Below, in pieces: positions 8,659 through 17,313 of a stretch of DNA of 64,000 nt. Below the pieces are notes generated by a model, which was given only the letters and a program-made list of their open reading frames with translations, did no database searches and was not told the DNA's origin. Positions within the stretch are counted from its first letter, which is position 1. Every line of letters starts with the position of its first letter. Made by a program: the position numbers and the translations under genes. The DNA lies in NCBI GenBank assembly GCA_963709325.1, contig CAVPVV010000003.1:2170001-2234000 (forward strand), in the 5' to 3' direction. This DNA comes from VFZN01 sp963709325. Its GTDB lineage: Bacteria; Acidobacteriota; Vicinamibacteria; Vicinamibacterales; UBA2999.

Positions 8659-9240
8659 ATGAATGCGTGGATCGCGAAGGCGGTGGTGCTGGCGGGCACA
8701 GTGGTGATGATCGCCATTCGCGCTCCGCACGGCCGCCGAAGCCGAAGCGTCAAGGTCGCCATGAGCCGCAAGACGCCACTGGAGACCGGCCTCTTGGTTC
8801 TCGCGTGGGTCGGATTCATCGTCCCTCTGATCTGGGTCGCGTCGCCGGTGTTCGGCTTCGCTGAGTACCCGTTGCACACGGGCCCGCTCGTCGCTGGTGT
8901 CATGTGCTTCGTGATCGGCCTCTGGCTCTTCCACCGGTCGCATGCTGACCTTGGCACGAATTGGTCGATCACTCTGGAGGTACGGGAGCAGCATCGGCTT
9001 GTCACTCAAGGGGTGTATCGCCGGATCCGCCACCCGATGTACTCGGCGTTGGTCCTGTATTCGGTTGGCCAGGCACTCGTCATCCCCAACTGGGTGGCCG
9101 GTCCGGCGAACTTGATCGCATTTTCTGTCCTCTTTGCGCTCCGTGTCCGCGCCGAGGAGAGAATGATGGTCGAGCAGTTTGGTGACGAGTACGCCACCTA
9201 TGCCGATCGGACGAAGCGTCTTGTTCCAGGCGTCTGGTAG
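8659..9240 (+). CDS. Isoprenylcysteine carboxyl methyltransferase/PEMT-like membrane methyltransferase
   Basis: The 193-residue integral membrane protein has four to five hydrophobic segments and the C-terminal SAM-binding signature of the ICMT/PEMT family: LVTQGVYRRIRHPMYSALVL, then RVRAEERMMVEQFGDEYATY (about residues 120-185). Bacterial members methylate small lipids or prenyl-type substrates in the inner membrane; the substrate here is unknown. ATG 8659 has no strong ribosome site. It is monocistronic. Its coding quality is good, in contrast with the broken genes just upstream. Confidence 0.8.
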   Translation: MNAWIAKAVVLAGTVVMIAIRAPHGRRSRSVKVAMSRKTPLETGLLVLAWVGFIVPLIWVASPVFGFAEYPLHTGPLVAGVMCFVIGLWLFHRSHADLGTNWSITLEVREQHRLVTQGVYRRIRHPMYSALVLYSVGQALVIPNWVAGPANLIAFSVLFALRVRAEERMMVEQFGDEYATYADRTKRLVPGVW

Positions 9241-9355
9241 ACCGCGGCTTAGGCGCCCTCCGTTAGACAGACCACAAACCGCATTTCGGGCGGCAGCCTC
9301 ATCGGCGGGTGCAGCCAACAGCCGACACACTGAGCGCTCAACTCGAGGGCTGTGA

Positions 9356-9841
9356 ATGGGCGTAACCACGACGCTGCGCCGCGAGCTGAAACAGCGCTTC
9401 TTCCCGCTCCTCCGGGAAAAGGGCTTCGTCCAGGACGACCGGGCGGCCCCGCACACAATCCATTTCCGTCGTCGCTCTGGCGACGCGGTGCACCTCCTCG
9501 AAGTCCAATGGGAGAAGTACGGTGGTCCGACGTTCGTGATCAACTTCGGCACCTGCGCGGCCGAGGGCCTGGACACGCCGCACGGACACTTCCCGGTGGA
9601 GCAGGTCTATGCCGGGTGGCTGCGCGAGAGCGGCCGGCTCCAGCCCAAACGCGGCCATGGCTCCGGCAGCTGGTTCTCGCAGAAGAAGCCGTGGCTTCGG
9701 CGTATCTTCGCAAAGCAGAAGCTTCGCCCGCCGGACGACGTGGTCCACGAGCTGTTGGTGCTTTTTCCGCAGGTCGAGTCGTACTGGGAAAATGGCGCGG
9801 TTGGAGACAACCTGATGATGATGCGGTTTCCCGACCGATAA
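9356..9841 (+). CDS. DUF4304-domain protein
   Basis: A 161-residue soluble protein matching DUF4304: the N-terminal helix LRRELKQRFFPLLREKGFVQ, strands TIHFRRRSGDAVHLLEVQWEK and GPTFVINFGTCA, and a C-terminal helix VVHELLVLFPQVESYW. The family has no known activity; some members lie in toxin-immunity or accessory regions, but nothing nearby suggests a toxin. The start is ATG 9356, with no obvious ribosome site. Confidence 0.65.
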   Translation: MGVTTTLRRELKQRFFPLLREKGFVQDDRAAPHTIHFRRRSGDAVHLLEVQWEKYGGPTFVINFGTCAAEGLDTPHGHFPVEQVYAGWLRESGRLQPKRGHGSGSWFSQKKPWLRRIFAKQKLRPPDDVVHELLVLFPQVESYWENGAVGDNLMMMRFPDR

Positions 9842-9884
9842 TGCGGGGCTGAAGGCCAGCCCCTGAAGCCTGTAGAATGTTGCC

Positions 9885-10181
9885 GTGGCAGACAACGATT
9901 CCGGTGAGGCCCTCGGCCTGGTCGAAACCCGCGGGCTGATTGGGATGATCGAGGCGGCCGACGCGATGGTGAAGACCGCCAACGTCGTCTTCGTCGGCTG
10001 GCAGAAGGTGGACGCCGGGCTCGTCACCGCTATCGTCCGCGGCGACGTCGGCTCTGTGAAAGCCGCCACCGACGCCGGCGCCGCGGCCGCGCGCAAGGTC
10101 GGCGAGCTGATCGGCGTCCACGTCATCCCGCGTCCCGCTGACGACCTCGAACGCGTCTTTCCGATCGTCCCGAAGCCCTGA
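9885..10181 (+). CDS. Single BMC-domain microcompartment shell protein (BMC-H), isolated
   Basis: The 98 residues are a complete BMC-H domain: ALGLVETRGLIGMIEAADAM (first strand and helix), VVFVGWQKVDAGLVTAIVRG, then the helix VGSVKAATDAGAAAARKVGE and the closing strand IGVHVIPRP. BMC-H proteins form cyclic hexamers that tile bacterial microcompartment facets, with the pore loop between helices. No other shell protein, pentamer (EutN/CcmL), aldehyde dehydrogenase or encapsulation-tagged enzyme is in the window, so it is an orphan or satellite shell gene. The start is GTG 9885; the ATG at 9877 is out of frame. The gene is followed directly by a repeat tract. Confidence 0.9.
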   Translation: MADNDSGEALGLVETRGLIGMIEAADAMVKTANVVFVGWQKVDAGLVTAIVRGDVGSVKAATDAGAAAARKVGELIGVHVIPRPADDLERVFPIVPKP

Positions 10182-10246
10182 ACCTCGCGAACCCCGAGAA
10201 CCTCGCGACCCTCGCGAACCTCGCGAACCCGAGAACCCGCGACCCG
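10182..10246. repeat. Nonamer tandem array (AACCTCGCG-like) filling a convergent gap
   Basis: Seven imperfect copies of a nine-base unit, AACCTCGCG and variants such as AACCCCGAG, occupy the entire space between the stops of two converging genes. The complementary unit TTCGCGGGG recurs at 36731-36779. Confidence 0.8.
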
Positions 10247-12262
10247 TTACCGCTTCGGAAAGAACCGCTCGTACCACGCGATCGAGCGGTCGATGCTGTC
10301 GACCACGTGTTTCGGCTCGCGCAGCCCGTGCCCTTCGCGCGGGTAGCGCAGCATCGCTGCCTCGACCCCCACATCCTTCAGCGCGATGTAGAACTGCTCC
10401 GCTTCGGCAATCGGCACGTCGTTGTCGTTCTCGCCGTGAATAAGAAGCGTCGGCGTCTTCACCTGGGCGACGTAGCGCAGTGCCGAGCGCCGCCACAGCT
10501 CGTCCATCAGGTCGGCCTGGTGCGGCCGCATGCCGAACTCCATCTCCTCATACTGGTTGTAGTAGGTCATGTAGTTGTAGCTGACCAGGTTGATGATCGC
10601 GCGGTTCGGGATCGCCGCCTTGAAGATGTGGGTCTGGGTGATCAGCCACGCGGTGAGCTGGCCGCCGTAACTGCCGCCCTCGATGCCGAGCCGCTCGCGA
10701 TCGATCCACGGGTTGCGACGGATGGCCGCGTTGACGCCGTAGAGCACGTCCTGGGCCTCGTCGCCGTTCTGGTCGCGGAACACGCCGTCGGTGAACGCCT
10801 GGCCGTAGCCGGTGGATCCGCGGTAGTTCACCTGCAGCGTCGCCCACCCGCGCGCCGCGTAAATCTGGCTCTGGAAGTTGAACGCCGGGCCCTGCTGCCC
10901 GTGCGGGCCGCCGTGAATCATCACGATCAGCGGGTGCTTCGAGTCCGCAGTCTGCCCGAGCGGCCGGGTGAGAAACGCCTCGACGGTGAACTTGTTGTCG
11001 TTGCTCACGAACGTGAACGGCTCCACCTCGGCGAACGCTTTCCCGGCGAGCACGTCCTTGTTCAGGTCCGTCATCGCTCGCCGCTCGGTACCGACCAGCT
11101 GATACAGCTGCGACATGTCGCGGACGCTCGTGAAGGTGTAGGCAACCCGGTCGGCCGGCCCGAGGTCGAACTGGCCAACGGTCCCCCGCTCGGCGACGAT
11201 GGCCTGCGCGCCGGAGCCGTCCGCGCCAATCCGGTAGAGGCGGACCAGGCCCCGCTCCTGGGCGGTGAAGAACAGCGCCCGCCCGTCGGCGGACCACTGC
11301 GGCGGGCCTTGCCGGTTGTCGATGCCGCTTCCCACCTCTTTGCGATGTCCGCCGTCGGCATCCATCGTCCAGACGTGGGTGTCTTCCATCTGGGTCTCGA
11401 GATCGGTCAGCCCGCGCTTTGTCGCCTCGAAGGCAATCTGCTTCCCGTCTGGTGACCACGTCGGCCAGTACTCCGCGCTCTCCGTCGTCGTGATGCGGCG
11501 GATCGCTTTCGAACCCACGCGAATCGCGAAGATGTCGTTGTTGAAGAACTGATCGGCGTCCGGTTCGCGGTTCGAGACGAACAGGATCTCGTCGCCTGCC
11601 GGCGCCCAGTCGATCGAGTGCTCGTCGAAGACCCCGTCGGTCAATTGCGTGCTTCGCCCGGACGTCACGTCGAGCAGGAAGATGTGGAGGCGGCGGTTGT
11701 CGTTGAACCGGGTGTTACCTTCCGATGCCGTCGGCTTGTAGAGAAAGCGAGTAATCAACATCGGGTCGCCGGTGGCGTCCGCGGTCTCCGGCCCCGGCGT
11801 CGCGTGCACGTAGGCCAGCGTCTTCGAGTCCGGGGCCCAGGCGATGGTCCGGCCCGTGTTGGTCAGCGCGCTGCTGTTGGTCCCGAGCACCTCCGCCTTC
11901 CACATAGGAGCGCTCCCGTCCGCGTTGCAGATGATCAGGCCGGACTTCCCACCAGCGCTGCCGGTGTAGGCGATCGAGCGTCCGTCGGGCGACCACACCG
12001 GCTGCGAGCCGCGGCTCGACTCGTCGCCAACCCGCACCGATTGCCCGGCCGCGACGTTGAGGATCCAGAGCTGCGAGTACGGTCCGCCGGGACCGTCGTT
12101 GCTGGTGATCGTGTAGGCGATGCGCGATCCGTCAGGGGACCACTGCACGTTGCCGACCGACCGGACCTTGAAGAAGTCACCGCTCTGCAGGCGGGCCTGC
12201 GCGGCGGCGGACGCGGACACGGCGAGCACGAGCGAGAGGGCGATGAGGATCCTGCGCGGCAT
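10247..12262 (-). CDS. Secreted S9-family prolyl oligopeptidase-like peptidase
   Basis: A 671-residue exported S9 peptidase. After a signal peptide (ILIALSLVLAVSASAAAQ) come N-terminal TolB/WD40-like propeller blades (VQWSPDGSRIAYT, PVWSPDGRSIAYT, PTWSPDGKQIAFE) to about residue 400. The alpha/beta hydrolase domain follows with HPLIVMIHGGPHG, the nucleophile elbow GIEGGSYGGQL (Ser near 524), the Asp in TLLIHGENDNDVPI and the His in YPREGHGLREP. All three catalytic residues are present, and the length fits acylaminoacyl-peptidase or dipeptidyl-peptidase types. It should act on peptides in the periplasm. The start is ATG 12262. It is monocistronic. Confidence 0.92.
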   Translation of the reverse strand: MPRRILIALSLVLAVSASAAAQARLQSGDFFKVRSVGNVQWSPDGSRIAYTITSNDGPGGPYSQLWILNVAAGQSVRVGDESSRGSQPVWSPDGRSIAYTGSAGGKSGLIICNADGSAPMWKAEVLGTNSSALTNTGRTIAWAPDSKTLAYVHATPGPETADATGDPMLITRFLYKPTASEGNTRFNDNRRLHIFLLDVTSGRSTQLTDGVFDEHSIDWAPAGDEILFVSNREPDADQFFNNDIFAIRVGSKAIRRITTTESAEYWPTWSPDGKQIAFEATKRGLTDLETQMEDTHVWTMDADGGHRKEVGSGIDNRQGPPQWSADGRALFFTAQERGLVRLYRIGADGSGAQAIVAERGTVGQFDLGPADRVAYTFTSVRDMSQLYQLVGTERRAMTDLNKDVLAGKAFAEVEPFTFVSNDNKFTVEAFLTRPLGQTADSKHPLIVMIHGGPHGQQGPAFNFQSQIYAARGWATLQVNYRGSTGYGQAFTDGVFRDQNGDEAQDVLYGVNAAIRRNPWIDRERLGIEGGSYGGQLTAWLITQTHIFKAAIPNRAIINLVSYNYMTYYNQYEEMEFGMRPHQADLMDELWRRSALRYVAQVKTPTLLIHGENDNDVPIAEAEQFYIALKDVGVEAAMLRYPREGHGLREPKHVVDSIDRSIAWYERFFPKR

Positions 12263-12335
12263 GCTGAAGTGTAGGCGAGATGCACGCGCCCCGGCCCCGC
12301 GGCGATGCGCGCGGGGCCGGCGACGGCAGCGGGGA

Positions 12336-12938
12336 CTACGGTTCGCTCGGCACGCCGCAGATGTTGGCGTCGATCGGAGGAATCGCGGTCAGGTACTCGT
12401 AGACGGCGCGCAGGTCGCGGTCGGTCATGCTCTGGTAGACGGGCCAGGGCATCACCTCCAGCACATGGCCCGGATTGTCCGGGTCCTCACCGGTTCGAAT
12501 GACGTGCACGAACTGCTCGAGAGTGAGGCCGGCCGGCTTCCCGTCCTCCCACGGGGTGATGTCGCGCGAGACTGGGGTCCCCGGCCCCGGCGGGCCGAAC
12601 GGTGTGCCGCCGGCAAGGTAGCAGGCCACGTTCACCTGCTTGGGCGCGCCGAGATACGCGTAGGGATCCGACGTGAAAGGCGGCGCAGTGTGGCAGTCGT
12701 TGCAGCCGCCGACGGCGTTGACGAGGTAGCTGCCAAGGCCGACCAGCGCGCGGTTCTTGTTGGTGAGGGTGAGCGTAATCCCCTGAGTCCGGGCGTAGTT
12801 GAACCCGGCTTGGATCTTCGACTCGCTGTCGTCGGGCTCGGCCGCCGACACGCGCTTCGGCTGGACGCCGAGAGCAGCCATCACGAGAGACACCGCGAAT
12901 ACCGTAGTAACTGCGCCGATGAGGGCATGTACCTTCAT
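12336..12938 (-). CDS. Exported monohaem c-type cytochrome
   Basis: The 200-residue protein has an N-terminal signal anchor (ALIGAVTTVFAVSLVMAAL) and one haem-attachment motif, CNDCH, in YLVNAVGGCNDCHTAPPF (about residues 73-90). The later segment EQFVHVIRTGEDPDNPGHVLEVMPWPVYQSMTDRDL contains the likely distal Met (MPWP) and resembles the cytochrome domains of dehydrogenase electron-transfer subunits. A second Cys pair (ACYL, NICGV) could form a disulfide. ATG 12938 is preceded by AGGAGTG. No oxidoreductase is adjacent, so the partner is unknown. Confidence 0.85.
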   Translation of the reverse strand: MKVHALIGAVTTVFAVSLVMAALGVQPKRVSAAEPDDSESKIQAGFNYARTQGITLTLTNKNRALVGLGSYLVNAVGGCNDCHTAPPFTSDPYAYLGAPKQVNVACYLAGGTPFGPPGPGTPVSRDITPWEDGKPAGLTLEQFVHVIRTGEDPDNPGHVLEVMPWPVYQSMTDRDLRAVYEYLTAIPPIDANICGVPSEP

Positions 12939-13126
12939 GTCGGATCACTCCTAGCGCGCCGATGGGCGGCCCTCGGCGCAGGGGGCGGCTGGCAGAGGCG
13001 TCATTCTGCTCCATTTCCGCCTCGGCAGCACGACAGAAGCGTGGCCGGGCCTGCTCAGGCGTACGCGAGCGCTGGGCGCCCGCCGGTGCGGCCGGCATCG
13101 GGCGGCCGGTCGCGGACCGGTCAGCT

Positions 13127-14176
13127 GTGGTTCAATCCACCGTACTGCCGAGGAGGCCCTCCATTATCCGCAGACCGCTCGTGCTCGCGATCGGCACCGT
13201 GCTCGTCGTCGCCGCCTGTTCGAAGAAGCCGGACGCACCAGCGGGAGGCCCCGCACCCGCCACTCCGCCGCCGGCCACGCCGGCGACGCCGAGCGCGTCA
13301 CCGGCCGGGACCGCAGCCGCGGGACAGGGGCACAACACCGGCACGCCCATCGATGGCGACGCCACGGTCACGGCGCCGGCGACGGTCACGGCGGGCGCGG
13401 AGGTCGAAGTCGCGTGGACCGGTCCGGGCAACACCGCCGACTACATCGACCTCGTCCCCCGAAGCCGCGTTGAAGCCGGCGGCGAGAGTGGCTACGTCTA
13501 CACCAAGGACGCGATGCCGGTCGCGCGGCTCCGTGCCCCCACCGCGCCTGGCGATTACGCGGTCCGCTACGTCGCCGATCTCGGGTCGGGCAGAAAGGTG
13601 AAGGCGGTCGCGCCCGTCACCGTGTCGGCCGCGACGGCGACGGTGACCGCGCCGCCCAAAGCGGAGTCGGCCGAAGCAATCACCGTCACCTGGACTGGCC
13701 CCTCGGGCCAGGGCGACTACGTGGACATCGCGCGGGCGGAGACGAAGACGCCCGATAGCGAGCTCACGTATGTCTATGCGAAAGAAGGCAGCCCGGCTCA
13801 CATCGTCGCCCCGGCCGCCGCCGGCTCGTATCAAGTGCGCTACCTCCTCGAGGGGCCCGGCGGCAAAAAGGTGCTCGCGACGACTCCGCTCGAGGTGACG
13901 CTGCCAACCGTCACCCTCGAGGCGCCGGAGAAGGTGGCGCCGTCGGCGCCCTTCACCGTGGCGTGGACCGGTCCGCAGCGGAAAGGCGACTACATCGACC
14001 TCGTGAAGGGCGGCCACACGGCGACCTCGGGCGAGCTGACCTACTTCTACGCGGTCAAGGACACGAACAGCTCGCTGACCGCGCCGGCGCAAGGCGGGGC
14101 GTACGAGGTCCGCTACGTGCTCGAGGGACCCGGCGGCAGGGTCGTCCTCGGCCGGCGCACCATCACCGTTCAGTGA
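13127..14176 (+). CDS. Lipoprotein with three tandem Ig-like repeats
   Basis: A lipobox (VLVVAACSKK) follows a short hydrophobic stretch, so the mature protein should be lipid-anchored. A Pro/Ala/Thr linker leads to three homologous repeats of 80-90 residues starting near ATVTAPATV, ATVTAPPKA and VTLEAPEKV. Each has V-W-T-GP, then DY(I/V)D, Y-Y, an AP-G-Y-VRY strand and a final GG-K/R-V. Similar repeats accompany von Willebrand A domains in other bacteria (recollection, not checked). The start is uncertain: GTG 13127 is taken, but the best ribosome site (GAGGAGG, about 13150) points to an ATT codon at 13163 that would give a normal short lipoprotein signal. The end overlaps the symporter start by four bases. 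Confidence 0.75.
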   Translation: MVQSTVLPRRPSIIRRPLVLAIGTVLVVAACSKKPDAPAGGPAPATPPPATPATPSASPAGTAAAGQGHNTGTPIDGDATVTAPATVTAGAEVEVAWTGPGNTADYIDLVPRSRVEAGGESGYVYTKDAMPVARLRAPTAPGDYAVRYVADLGSGRKVKAVAPVTVSAATATVTAPPKAESAEAITVTWTGPSGQGDYVDIARAETKTPDSELTYVYAKEGSPAHIVAPAAAGSYQVRYLLEGPGGKKVLATTPLEVTLPTVTLEAPEKVAPSAPFTVAWTGPQRKGDYIDLVKGGHTATSGELTYFYAVKDTNSSLTAPAQGGAYEVRYVLEGPGGRVVLGRRTITVQ

Positions 14177-15558
14177 TCCACCGGCTCGATCTCGCGGTCG
14201 TCGTTGCGTATGCGCTGGCAATGCTGGCGTTCGGCCTCTATTTCTACTTTCGCGTCCATCGCTACTCCGACTACTACGACGGCGGCCGCACCTGGGGCGT
14301 CTGGATCGTCGGCTGCGCGGTGGCCGCGACCAACATCGGCGCCGGCAACACGATGGGCTCGGTGGCGATGGCCTATCGTGACGGCTTCTCGGCGATGTGG
14401 TACGTCACGCTGCAGGCGCTGGCGTTCATTCCCTTCGCGTATGTTGCCGTCCACAAGATCTACCCGTTGAAAGAGACCACGCTGGCGGAGTACCTGGAGA
14501 CGAGGTACCAGCCGTGGCTGCGCCCAATCTCCGCGGTCGCGCTCGCGCTGGCAACGTTCGCAATCCTGCCGGCCCAGATCGTCGGCGGCGCCTCGGTGCT
14601 CACGGCGCTCCTCGGCATGGACTACACCACCGCGTTCCTCGCCGTCGGCATCACGTTGATTCTCTACTCGGCGCTGGGCGGGATGCCGTCGGTGACCTAC
14701 GGCGACGTCTATCAATGGGTGCTGATGCTCGGCGGGTTCCTGATCGGCGTGCCGATTTTCGTGAGCGTCGCTGGCGGCCTTCAGCACATCCTCTCGAGCG
14801 CGCCGGCAACGCACGTCTCCTGGACCAGCGGCGCCACCGGCACATGGAACCCGCCGACGATCGCGGCGTGGCTGGTGACGGTGGTGATGGCCCGTTTCGG
14901 CAGCCAGGAGTGGTATCAGCGCATCCGCGCGTCGCGGTCGCCCGAGGCGTCCCGGAACGGCTTCATCCTCGGCGGGCTGATGGCAGCGCCCTTCGGAATT
15001 CTGACCATGGTCGTGGGCATCGCGGCGCTGGAACAGATGCCCGGCCTGGCGAACCCGGAGGAGGCGTTCGCGCGTTCGATGATGTCGGCGATGCCGGTCG
15101 GGCTGCGGGCGCTGATGATGAGCGCGATCCTCGCCGCCGTGGTCACCAGCGGCGAGAGCAGCGTCAACGCGGCCACCGCGCTATTCGTGAACGACGTCTG
15201 CAAGCGGCTCGTGCCGGACCGCTCCGATCGCTTCTACCTGCGGCTGTCACAGGTCTCGTGCGCGGTGCTGGGGCTGGTCGCCCTGGCACTCGCCCTCAAC
15301 GCCCCGCACATCGTCGAGTACATCCGCCTCGGGTTCATGATTCGCACGCCGGTGGCGATCACCGTGCTGATGGGCCTCTACTGGCGCGGCGCCAACGCGA
15401 CCGGAGCGGCCGCGGCGATCATCGTCGGGACGGCGGCGGTCCTGGGATGGCAGAATCTTGGCGATCCGCGGTGGCTCGACCCGTTCTGGATTGCAGCGCC
15501 AGTGACGATGGTGGCACTCGTCGCCGGGTCGCGCCTCTCACGCAGTAGTGAGCATTGA
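14173..15558 (+). CDS. Sodium/solute symporter (SSS family)
   Basis: A 461-residue permease with about 12-13 membrane helices. The first helix starts LDLAVVVAYALAMLAFGLYF, and the family signature is seen in NIGAGNTMGSVAMAYRDG and in FGSQEWYQRIRASRSPEASR, the typical loop before helix 8. ALMMSAILAAVVTSGESSVNAA corresponds to the SSS sodium-site region. It should import an organic solute with sodium; the solute is unknown. The start is GTG 14173, which overlaps the lipoprotein stop (GTGA), so the two genes are translationally coupled. The next gene starts two bases after its stop, which makes a three-gene operon. Confidence 0.88.
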   Translation: MIHRLDLAVVVAYALAMLAFGLYFYFRVHRYSDYYDGGRTWGVWIVGCAVAATNIGAGNTMGSVAMAYRDGFSAMWYVTLQALAFIPFAYVAVHKIYPLKETTLAEYLETRYQPWLRPISAVALALATFAILPAQIVGGASVLTALLGMDYTTAFLAVGITLILYSALGGMPSVTYGDVYQWVLMLGGFLIGVPIFVSVAGGLQHILSSAPATHVSWTSGATGTWNPPTIAAWLVTVVMARFGSQEWYQRIRASRSPEASRNGFILGGLMAAPFGILTMVVGIAALEQMPGLANPEEAFARSMMSAMPVGLRALMMSAILAAVVTSGESSVNAATALFVNDVCKRLVPDRSDRFYLRLSQVSCAVLGLVALALALNAPHIVEYIRLGFMIRTPVAITVLMGLYWRGANATGAAAAIIVGTAAVLGWQNLGDPRWLDPFWIAAPVTMVALVAGSRLSRSSEH

Positions 15559-15560
15559 TC

Positions 15561-17282
15561 ATGAGCACGCAGACACCTCTTTCCCGCATGCAGACATCGG
15601 TGGAGCCGGCGACGCTGGCCCGCCATCTCGAGTGGTTCTCGCACGTCCCTCGCGACACCGGAGGCGAGGGCGAGGCGCGCGCTGCCGCGTACATCGCCGC
15701 GGAGCTCGAAGCGGCGGGCCTGCCCGTGACCCTCCACGAATTCGATGCGTTCCTCAGCTTCCCGCGAGAAGCGTCGTTCCACACGGTCTCTCCGGCGGCG
15801 CATGAGTTCCGCTGCGTCACACACTCGTTCGTGCGGTCGACAGGGCCCGCCGGCATCACCGCTGACCTGGTGCTGGTCGAAGGCGGCGAGTTCGGGGCGG
15901 CTCGCGGCAGAATCGCGCTCGTCGACGGGCTCGCGACACCGGTGACCATCCTCCAGGCCAGCCAGGCCGGGTGTGCCGGAGTCGTCTTTGCCAACGAGGA
16001 TCGCTTCATCCACAACATGATCGGCACGACGATCTGGGGCACGCCCGAGCTCGATCAGATCGATCGCATGCCGGCCGTTGCCGCGGTATCGGTCGACGTT
16101 GAGTCAGGCCGCACGCTGAAAAAGATGCTCGCCGGCGGCCGGCCGGTCGGCGCGACGATGATGACCCGGCTGGACACAGGCTGGTACCGGTCGCTGCTTC
16201 CCGAGGTGCGAATCGAGGGGACGCGCGAACCGGAGCGCTTCATCCTGGTCGGCGGTCACTACTGCGCGTGGCATGAAGGCATCACCGACAACGCCACCGG
16301 CGACGCGTGCATCATCGAGATGGCAAAAGCGCTGTGGCGCGAGCGGGACCATCTGCAGCGTTCGGTGCGCCTCTGCTGGTGGCCGGGCCACTCACACGGC
16401 CGCTACAGCGGCTCCACCTGGTATGCCGACACCTACTTCACCGATCTCGCCGAGGGAGGGCTCGCCTACTACAACATCGATTCGCCGGGCGTGAAGGGCG
16501 CAACCGCCTACTACTGCCGCAACACGTGCGCGGAGCTCGAGGGCTACTGCCGCGAGGTGATCGCCAGCGTTACCGGCCAGCAGCAGGCGCCAGTATTCCG
16601 GCCGGCGCGAGCTGCCGACCAGTCGTTCCTCGCGAGCGGCATGCCCTCCTTTTCCGCGTATCCGTTCCTGGTGGACGGCCATCCCGACAAACGGCCGTGG
16701 ACGGGCGGATGCGGTAACGCCTGGTGGTGGCATACCGAGCACGACACGATCGACAAAGCCGACGTCGGGATCCTCGCGACCGACGCGAAGGTCGGCCTCG
16801 AAGCGGTGTGGGGCTTCGTCAACGCGAGCGCCCTGCCGCTCGACTACCGCGCCACCGTGCGCGAGCTGATCGATGCCGTCCGGGGATTTCAGTCCAAGGC
16901 TGAAGACGTGGACTTCGAGCCGCTGCTCGCCGACGCCGACCGGCTGGCCGCAGCACTAGCAGCCTTCGAAGCGCGACGCGGCGAAACCACGCCGGAGGGC
17001 GTGGCCGCCTGGAACAACACGGCGATGCGGCTCGGAAGGATCCTCAATCCGGTGATGTACACCCGCGGCGATCGCTTCCACCACGATCCCGCCGAGTGGT
17101 CGCCCATCCTGCGCGCGACGAAACGCTTTACGCTGCCAGGGCTGAACAAGGCCGAGGTGCTCGCGCCCCTGCACGGAACAACGGAGCACGGGTTCCTGCG
17201 GACGCAACTTGTCAGAGAGGTGAACAGGGCGCGCACGGCGGTGAGGAGCGCGCTCGAGGCCGTTAAGAGTTACGCAGTTTAA
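15561..17282 (+). CDS. M28-like peptidase-family protein with an altered metal site
   Basis: A 573-residue protein with the overall M28 layout: an N-terminal helix pair, a PA-like insert (about residues 85-180; ADLVLVEGGEFG, GCAGVVFANED) and the catalytic core from about 225. The core keeps His in FILVGGHYCAWHEG, Asp in ITDNATGDA and His in WWWHTEHDTIDKADVG. The usual Glu-Glu pair in the TGEEEGLLGS position is replaced by WWPGHSHGRYSGS, and the Asp two residues after the first His is Cys. No signal peptide is present, so it is probably cytoplasmic and may process what the upstream symporter imports. ATG 15561 is chosen over TTG 15555. Confidence 0.75.
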   Translation: MSTQTPLSRMQTSVEPATLARHLEWFSHVPRDTGGEGEARAAAYIAAELEAAGLPVTLHEFDAFLSFPREASFHTVSPAAHEFRCVTHSFVRSTGPAGITADLVLVEGGEFGAARGRIALVDGLATPVTILQASQAGCAGVVFANEDRFIHNMIGTTIWGTPELDQIDRMPAVAAVSVDVESGRTLKKMLAGGRPVGATMMTRLDTGWYRSLLPEVRIEGTREPERFILVGGHYCAWHEGITDNATGDACIIEMAKALWRERDHLQRSVRLCWWPGHSHGRYSGSTWYADTYFTDLAEGGLAYYNIDSPGVKGATAYYCRNTCAELEGYCREVIASVTGQQQAPVFRPARAADQSFLASGMPSFSAYPFLVDGHPDKRPWTGGCGNAWWWHTEHDTIDKADVGILATDAKVGLEAVWGFVNASALPLDYRATVRELIDAVRGFQSKAEDVDFEPLLADADRLAAALAAFEARRGETTPEGVAAWNNTAMRLGRILNPVMYTRGDRFHHDPAEWSPILRATKRFTLPGLNKAEVLAPLHGTTEHGFLRTQLVREVNRARTAVRSALEAVKSYAV

Positions 17283-17313
17283 CTCTTGACTGCCTCATCG
17301 GCGAGGCGGCGAC

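Noticed and set aside
9241..9355. attC-like integron site (GGCTTAGGC followed by GTTAGAC at 9264-9270) among small accessory genes
   Set aside because: The matching left-hand GTCTAAC core is missing and no such site occurs at the other small genes, so an integron cassette array is not supported.
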